A program made the position numbers and the translations under genes. A stretch of 15,744 nt of DNA from an uncultured bacterium (GTDB taxonomy: Bacteria > Bacillota > Clostridia > Christensenellales > Borkfalkiaceae), in assembly GCA_934871445.1 (NCBI GenBank), contig CAKXBD010000036.1:1-15744 (forward strand). The letters are read 5' to 3'. The notes under the pieces were generated by a model, which saw nothing but the letters and a program-made list of their open reading frames with translations, searched no databases and was not told where the DNA came from. Positions 12,731 to 15,744 of this stretch are shown piece by piece; the stretch's first letter is position 1; every line of letters starts with the position of its first letter.

Positions 12731-13663
12731 ATGCGCTTTCAATCGATTGCGGAGGCGGTGGGCAGAACGCCGCTGATAGAGCTTAAAAATATCGGTCGGG
12801 AATACGGGCTTGCGGCAAAACTGTATGCGAAGGCGGAATTCATGAACCCCGCGGGCTCGGTAAAAGACAGAGTGGCGGCGGAAATTTTGTCGGACGCGGA
12901 GCGCCGCGGGATTTTGAAGGAAGGGACGACTCTGATAGAGCCGACTAGCGGAAACACGGGGATAGGACTCGCGGCGATCGCCGCGGCGAAGGGGTATCGG
13001 CTCGTCATCGTGATGCCCGAGACGATGAGCGTAGAACGCCGTCAAATGATAGCGGCTTTCGGGGCGGAACTCGTCCTCACGGACGGAAAAAAGGGCATGG
13101 CGGGCGCGATCGCGGAGGCGGAGCGGCTGCATAAGGAAACAAAAAACAGCTTGATTTGCGGGCAGTTCGTCAATCCCGCCAATCCCGCGGCGCACTACAA
13201 GACGACGGGGCCCGAAATTTGGGCGGACACGGACGGAGAAGCGGATATTTTCGTCGCGGGCGTCGGAACGGGCGGGACGGTGACGGGCGCGGGCAGGTAT
13301 CTGAAAGAGAAAAAGCCCTCGATAAAGGTGATAGCCGTAGAACCCGCTTCGTCGCCCGTATTGGAGGGCGGAACAAGCGGTTCGCATAAGATTCAGGGAA
13401 TCGGTGCGGGCTTTGTGCCGAAGATTCTCGATACGAAGATCTATGACGAAGTCGTGGGCGTCGAGAACGAAAAGGCGTATGAGTGGGCGCGGATTTTGGC
13501 GCGGAAGGAGGGGATTCTCGCGGGGATTTCTTCGGGCGCGGCTCTTTTCGCTGCTGTTCAGGTCTCCGCGCGGAAGGAAAACGAAGGGAAAACGGCGGTG
13601 GTGCTCCTTCCCGATACGGGGGACAGATACCTTTCCTGCGGATTGTTTGAACAAAATCGTTGA
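12731..13663 (+). CDS. cysK: Cysteine synthase A (O-acetylserine sulfhydrylase)
   Basis: 310 residues, the normal length. A PLP enzyme that makes L-cysteine from O-acetylserine and sulfide in the cytoplasm. The PLP lysine is K45 in NPAGSVKDR; the substrate loop EPTSGNTG is at 70-77; the phosphate-binding loop GVGTGGTVTG and the segment GIGAGFVPKILD are as in CysK, and the end LLPDTGDRYLS is typical. The frame is open upstream into the previous gene, but ATG 12731 is chosen for CGGAGG (12717-12722) eight bases ahead and the family start. No serine acetyltransferase (cysE) is adjacent, and no T-box or other cysteine-sensing leader was seen. Cystathionine beta-synthase-like relatives are less likely at this length. 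Confidence 0.93.
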   Translation: MRFQSIAEAVGRTPLIELKNIGREYGLAAKLYAKAEFMNPAGSVKDRVAAEILSDAERRGILKEGTTLIEPTSGNTGIGLAAIAAAKGYRLVIVMPETMSVERRQMIAAFGAELVLTDGKKGMAGAIAEAERLHKETKNSLICGQFVNPANPAAHYKTTGPEIWADTDGEADIFVAGVGTGGTVTGAGRYLKEKKPSIKVIAVEPASSPVLEGGTSGSHKIQGIGAGFVPKILDTKIYDEVVGVENEKAYEWARILARKEGILAGISSGAALFAAVQVSARKENEGKTAVVLLPDTGDRYLSCGLFEQNR

Positions 13664-13736
13664 CGGTAAAGACCGCAGACCTCATTTCCGAATTTTAAGA
13701 CAACAATTTTATGGTTGAGGATAATCGATAAAAAAT

Positions 13737-13749
13737 CGGAAACTTTCCG
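13737..13749. repeat. CGGAAA-C-TTTCCG inverted repeat
   Basis: A 13-base inverted repeat with a single central base, just ahead of the aldolase -35. It resembles the palindrome at 10851-10868. It may be an operator or merely a by-product of frequent GGAAA words. Confidence 0.35.
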
Positions 13750-13757
13750 CGATTTCC

Positions 13758-13786
13758 TTGCTTTTTTCGGGAAAATCATATATAAT
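13758..13786 (+). promoter_or_regulatory. Promoter for the aldolase gene
   Basis: -35 TTGCTT (13758-13763), 17-base spacer, perfect -10 TATAAT (13781-13786). The leader to the ATG at 13862 is about 68 bases and contains a structured element at 13802-13836. Confidence 0.7.
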
Positions 13787-13801
13787 AACTATGTACGAAA
13801 A

Positions 13802-13836
13802 AAGAGCTTTGCGCCTTATGGCGCGGACAGGCTCTT
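13802..13836 (+). promoter_or_regulatory. Two-part stem-loop in the aldolase 5' leader
   Basis: An outer stem AAGAGC (13802-13807) with GCTCTT (13831-13836) encloses an inner stem GCGCC (13811-13815) with GGCGC (13820-13824) and loop TTAT, separated by an asymmetric internal loop (three bases against six). It ends about 15 bases before the ribosome site. It may stabilise the mRNA or regulate it; it is not a terminator, since no T run follows directly. Confidence 0.45.
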
Positions 13837-13861
13837 GAACGATATTTTTGGAGGATTGTTT

Positions 13862-14797
13862 ATGCCCTTAGTTACCAGTACCGAAATGTTCAAGAAAGCG
13901 TATGCGGGCGGCTATGCCATCGGCGCGTTCAACGTCAACAACATGGAGATGATTCAGGCGATCGTGGAGGCGGCGGACGAGTGTAAATCTCCCGTCATTC
14001 TTCAAGTTTCCGCGGGCGCGAGAAAGTACGCGAATCCCGTCTACCTCAAACATCTCGTGCAGGCGGCGGTGGAGACTACGAATATTCCCATCGTCATGCA
14101 CCTCGATCACGGCGCGGATTTCGATATCTGCAAGGCCTCTATCGACGGCGGCTTCACTTCCGTCATGATCGACGCTTCTTCCAAGCCTTGGGAGGAGAAT
14201 ATCGCGCTCACGAAAAAGGTCGTCGAGTACGCACACGACCACGGCGTGGTCGTCGAAGCGGAGCTCGGCAAGCTCGCGGGCGTAGAGGATGACGTAAAAG
14301 TAGAAGCGCACGACGCGCTGTTCACGTCTCCCGACGAAGTGGAAGAGTTTACGCAGAGAACGGGAATCGATTCCCTCGCGATCGCGATCGGTACCTCGCA
14401 CGGCGCATATAAATTCAAGCCCGGTCAGGACCCCAAGCTTCGTCTCGATATTCTCGAAGAAGTAGGCAAGCGCCTGCCCGGTTTCCCCATCGTCCTTCAC
14501 GGAGCGTCCTCCGTTCCTCAGGATAAAGTGGCGATCGTCAATCAGTACGGCGGACATATGCCCGACGCGATCGGAATTCCCGAATCGGAGCTTCAAAAGG
14601 CTGCGAAGATGGCGGTCTGCAAGATCAATATCGACTCCGACCTCCGCGTTTCGTTCACGGCGGCGATCCGTAAGCATTTTGCCGAGCACCCCGACCATTT
14701 CGATCCCCGTCAATATCTCGGCGACGCGCGCGTCATGATGAAGGAAATGGTCAAGCATAAGATCGTAAACGTTCTGGGAAGCGCGAACAAGGCGTAA
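13862..14797 (+). CDS. fba: Class II fructose-1,6-bisphosphate aldolase
   Basis: 311 residues. A zinc-dependent glycolytic enzyme that splits fructose-1,6-bisphosphate into dihydroxyacetone phosphate and glyceraldehyde-3-phosphate. It starts MPLVTSTEMFKKAYAGGYA, the usual opening of the Gram-positive class II type. Motifs: HLDHG at 80-84 (D82 catalytic, H83 zinc ligand), GTSHGAYKF with a further zinc histidine, VLHGASSVP, and NIDSDLR for phosphate binding. The frame is open upstream to 13715, but the start at 13862 has GGAGG just ahead and matches the family. It probably continues into the small lipoprotein gene 21 bases downstream. The neighbour gap is the next step in the same pathway. Confidence 0.96.
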   Translation: MPLVTSTEMFKKAYAGGYAIGAFNVNNMEMIQAIVEAADECKSPVILQVSAGARKYANPVYLKHLVQAAVETTNIPIVMHLDHGADFDICKASIDGGFTSVMIDASSKPWEENIALTKKVVEYAHDHGVVVEAELGKLAGVEDDVKVEAHDALFTSPDEVEEFTQRTGIDSLAIAIGTSHGAYKFKPGQDPKLRLDILEEVGKRLPGFPIVLHGASSVPQDKVAIVNQYGGHMPDAIGIPESELQKAAKMAVCKINIDSDLRVSFTAAIRKHFAEHPDHFDPRQYLGDARVMMKEMVKHKIVNVLGSANKA

Positions 14798-14818
14798 TTT
14801 CCGAAAGGGGGAAAAGCG

Positions 14819-15292
14819 ATGAAAAAATTTTTGTGTCTGCTGTCCGTTTTCGTTGTCGCGGGGACTTCCGCGGCGATGGCGGGCTGTTCTTCTGACAAAT
14901 CGGAAGGCTCTCTCGGACTTTCTTACGGAAAAGAGTATATCTATTCGTATTACGACCGTTGGCACGAAATAGAACGGTCCGTCGTTTTCGATAAAGACGG
15001 GACGGGGAAATATCGCGAGAAACAGACGGCGAAGCAAGACGATTTTGATAATTGGAATTATACCGTTTCGTTCAGGTATTTGTATTATGCCGAAGAAGAT
15101 ACGGTGTTCTGTTTCTACGATTCCGTCGAGTACGGGGAGGAGCCCGAGGATGCGGACGAGGTCATCGAATCGGATTGGGGAATGAAGTTTTTATGTACGA
15201 AAGAATTGTTGCAAGCAACGAACGGAGCTGTTTTCGTGAACGAGGAGTATCTCCCGAACATTCCCAATTATAATCGTCCGTCGGAGGAATGA
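14819..15292 (+). CDS. Small predicted lipoprotein of unknown function
   Basis: 157 residues with a signal peptide (MKKFLCLLSVFVVAGTSAA) and a lipobox MAGC placing the lipidated cysteine at 23. The mature part is acidic and aromatic-rich with short strand-like segments (GKEYIYSYYDRW, VFDKDGTGKYRE, VSFRYLYYAEEDTVFCFYD), which resembles small beta-barrel or beta-sandwich lipoproteins with DUF-type folds; I do not recognise a family. The start ATG has AAGGGGG (14805-14811) upstream. It lies 21 bases after the aldolase stop with no terminator between, so it is probably read from the aldolase promoter, an unusual partner for a glycolytic gene. Confidence 0.85.
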   Translation: MKKFLCLLSVFVVAGTSAAMAGCSSDKSEGSLGLSYGKEYIYSYYDRWHEIERSVVFDKDGTGKYREKQTAKQDDFDNWNYTVSFRYLYYAEEDTVFCFYDSVEYGEEPEDADEVIESDWGMKFLCTKELLQATNGAVFVNEEYLPNIPNYNRPSEE

Positions 15293-15333
15293 GAAGAAAT
15301 CGGGAAATTTTCGCCGCGGGGGCGTAAATCTGT

Positions 15334-15362
15334 TTGACGAACTCCGCGAAGTGTGGTACAAT
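15334..15362 (+). promoter_or_regulatory. Promoter for the GAPDH gene
   Basis: -35 TTGACG (15334-15339), 17-base spacer, -10 TACAAT (15357-15362). The leader is about 55 bases with CGGAGG at 15410-15415 before the ATG. No clear terminator was seen between the lipoprotein stop and this promoter. Confidence 0.75.
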
Positions 15363-15424
15363 ACTACCGACAGTAAAATGTATCTCAAAATCACAATCAA
15401 TATATTATCGGAGGATTTTTCATT

Positions 15425-15744
15425 ATGGCAAACGTAAGAGTTGCGATTAACGGTTTCGGCCGTATCGGCCGTCTTGCTTTCAGACAGATGTTCGGAGCCG
15501 AAGGCTACGAAATCGTCGCTATCAACGACCTCACCAGCCCCAAGATGCTGGCGCACCTTTTGAAGTACGATTCCGCACAGGGCAAATATGCCCTTGCCGA
15601 CACGGTTTCCGCGGACGACGAAGCGGGTACTATCACGGTCAACGGCAAGACGATTAAAATTTACGCGGAAAAAGACGCGGCAAACTGCCCTTGGGCCGAG
15701 CTCAAAGTAGACGTCGTTCTCGAATGTACGGGCTTCTATACTTC
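15425..15744 (+). CDS. gap: Glyceraldehyde-3-phosphate dehydrogenase, N-terminal part (cut by the right edge)
   Basis: The first ~106 residues of the NAD-binding domain. The nucleotide-binding motif GFGRIGR is at 10-16, and D35 in VAINDL is the residue expected for NAD rather than NADP preference. LAHLLKYDSAQGKY and VVLECTGFY are highly conserved GAPDH segments. The enzyme oxidises glyceraldehyde-3-phosphate to 1,3-bisphosphoglycerate. The ATG at 15425 has a good ribosome site ten bases ahead. The catalytic cysteine region (SCTTN) lies beyond the edge. In many Bacillota the genes pgk and tpiA follow, which cannot be checked here. Confidence 0.96.
   Translation, partial: MANVRVAINGFGRIGRLAFRQMFGAEGYEIVAINDLTSPKMLAHLLKYDSAQGKYALADTVSADDEAGTITVNGKTIKIYAEKDAANCPWAELKVDVVLECTGFYT

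Noticed and set aside
13715..13861. N-terminal extension of aldolase
   Set aside because: It overlaps the promoter and the structured leader; the conserved aldolase N-terminus begins at 13862.
13868..15037. Long minus-strand open frame (389 codons) opposite aldolase
   Set aside because: It is the antisense shadow of a strongly conserved gene, with an Arg/His/Asp-rich translation and no ribosome site or promoter.

Overview
The window looks like chromosomal DNA of a Gram-positive anaerobe in the Clostridia (Bacillota), probably an uncultured gut-type lineage. The signs are strong Shine-Dalgarno sites (AGGAGG-like) on almost every gene, sigma-A-type promoters nearly all with 17-bp spacers, a clostridial 2[4Fe-4S] ferredoxin, a class II (Gram-positive-type) fructose-bisphosphate aldolase, a YugP-type membrane zinc peptidase, an RNA polymerase sigma factor translationally coupled to a short membrane-anchored partner, and two lipoproteins with lipobox cysteines. 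The genus cannot be named from the sequence. No tRNA, rRNA, CRISPR array, transposase, integrase or phage gene was seen.

Layout. Positions 1-860 (minus strand) hold the N-terminal part of an elongation factor G-like GTPase, which runs off the left edge. Everything else is on the plus strand: a cysteine desulfurase and a Dabb-domain protein (1177-2711); a 57-residue ferredoxin (2961-3134) with its own promoter and terminator; the tRNA/rRNA methyltransferase pair TrmN6-like and RsmI (3248-4845); an 896-residue lipoprotein (5122-7812); a MATE transporter (7971-9371); a small membrane protein whose start is out of frame with its body (9448-9802); a zinc peptidase, sigma factor and putative anti-sigma unit (10112-11886); a glycerophosphodiesterase with cysteine synthase (11989-13663); class II aldolase with a small lipoprotein (13862-15292); and the start of glyceraldehyde-3-phosphate dehydrogenase (15425 to the edge).

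How the genes relate. Cysteine synthase makes cysteine, the cysteine desulfurase takes sulfur from it for Fe-S clusters and thiolation, and the ferredoxin is a consumer of such clusters, although the three genes lie in separate transcription units. Aldolase and GAPDH are adjacent glycolytic genes with separate promoters. The peptidase, sigma factor and membrane partner lie between one promoter and one strong terminator and may form an envelope-signalling unit.

Most of the window is ordinary housekeeping DNA. The points worth a second look are: (i) the first ~130 bases, where the EF-G homology stops and the opposite strand reads like an unrelated protein with a calcium-binding-type loop; (ii) an apparent one-base frameshift in an A6 run directly after the start of a small membrane protein; (iii) a near-match to the parS centromere site between trmN6 and rsmI; (iv) the protease/sigma/anti-sigma unit with a long GC-rich leader; (v) an Arg/Glu-rich insertion in the cysteine desulfurase; and (vi) recurrent CGGAAA...TTTCCG palindromes between genes. 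I found no clear evidence of a wholly new defence or mobile system.
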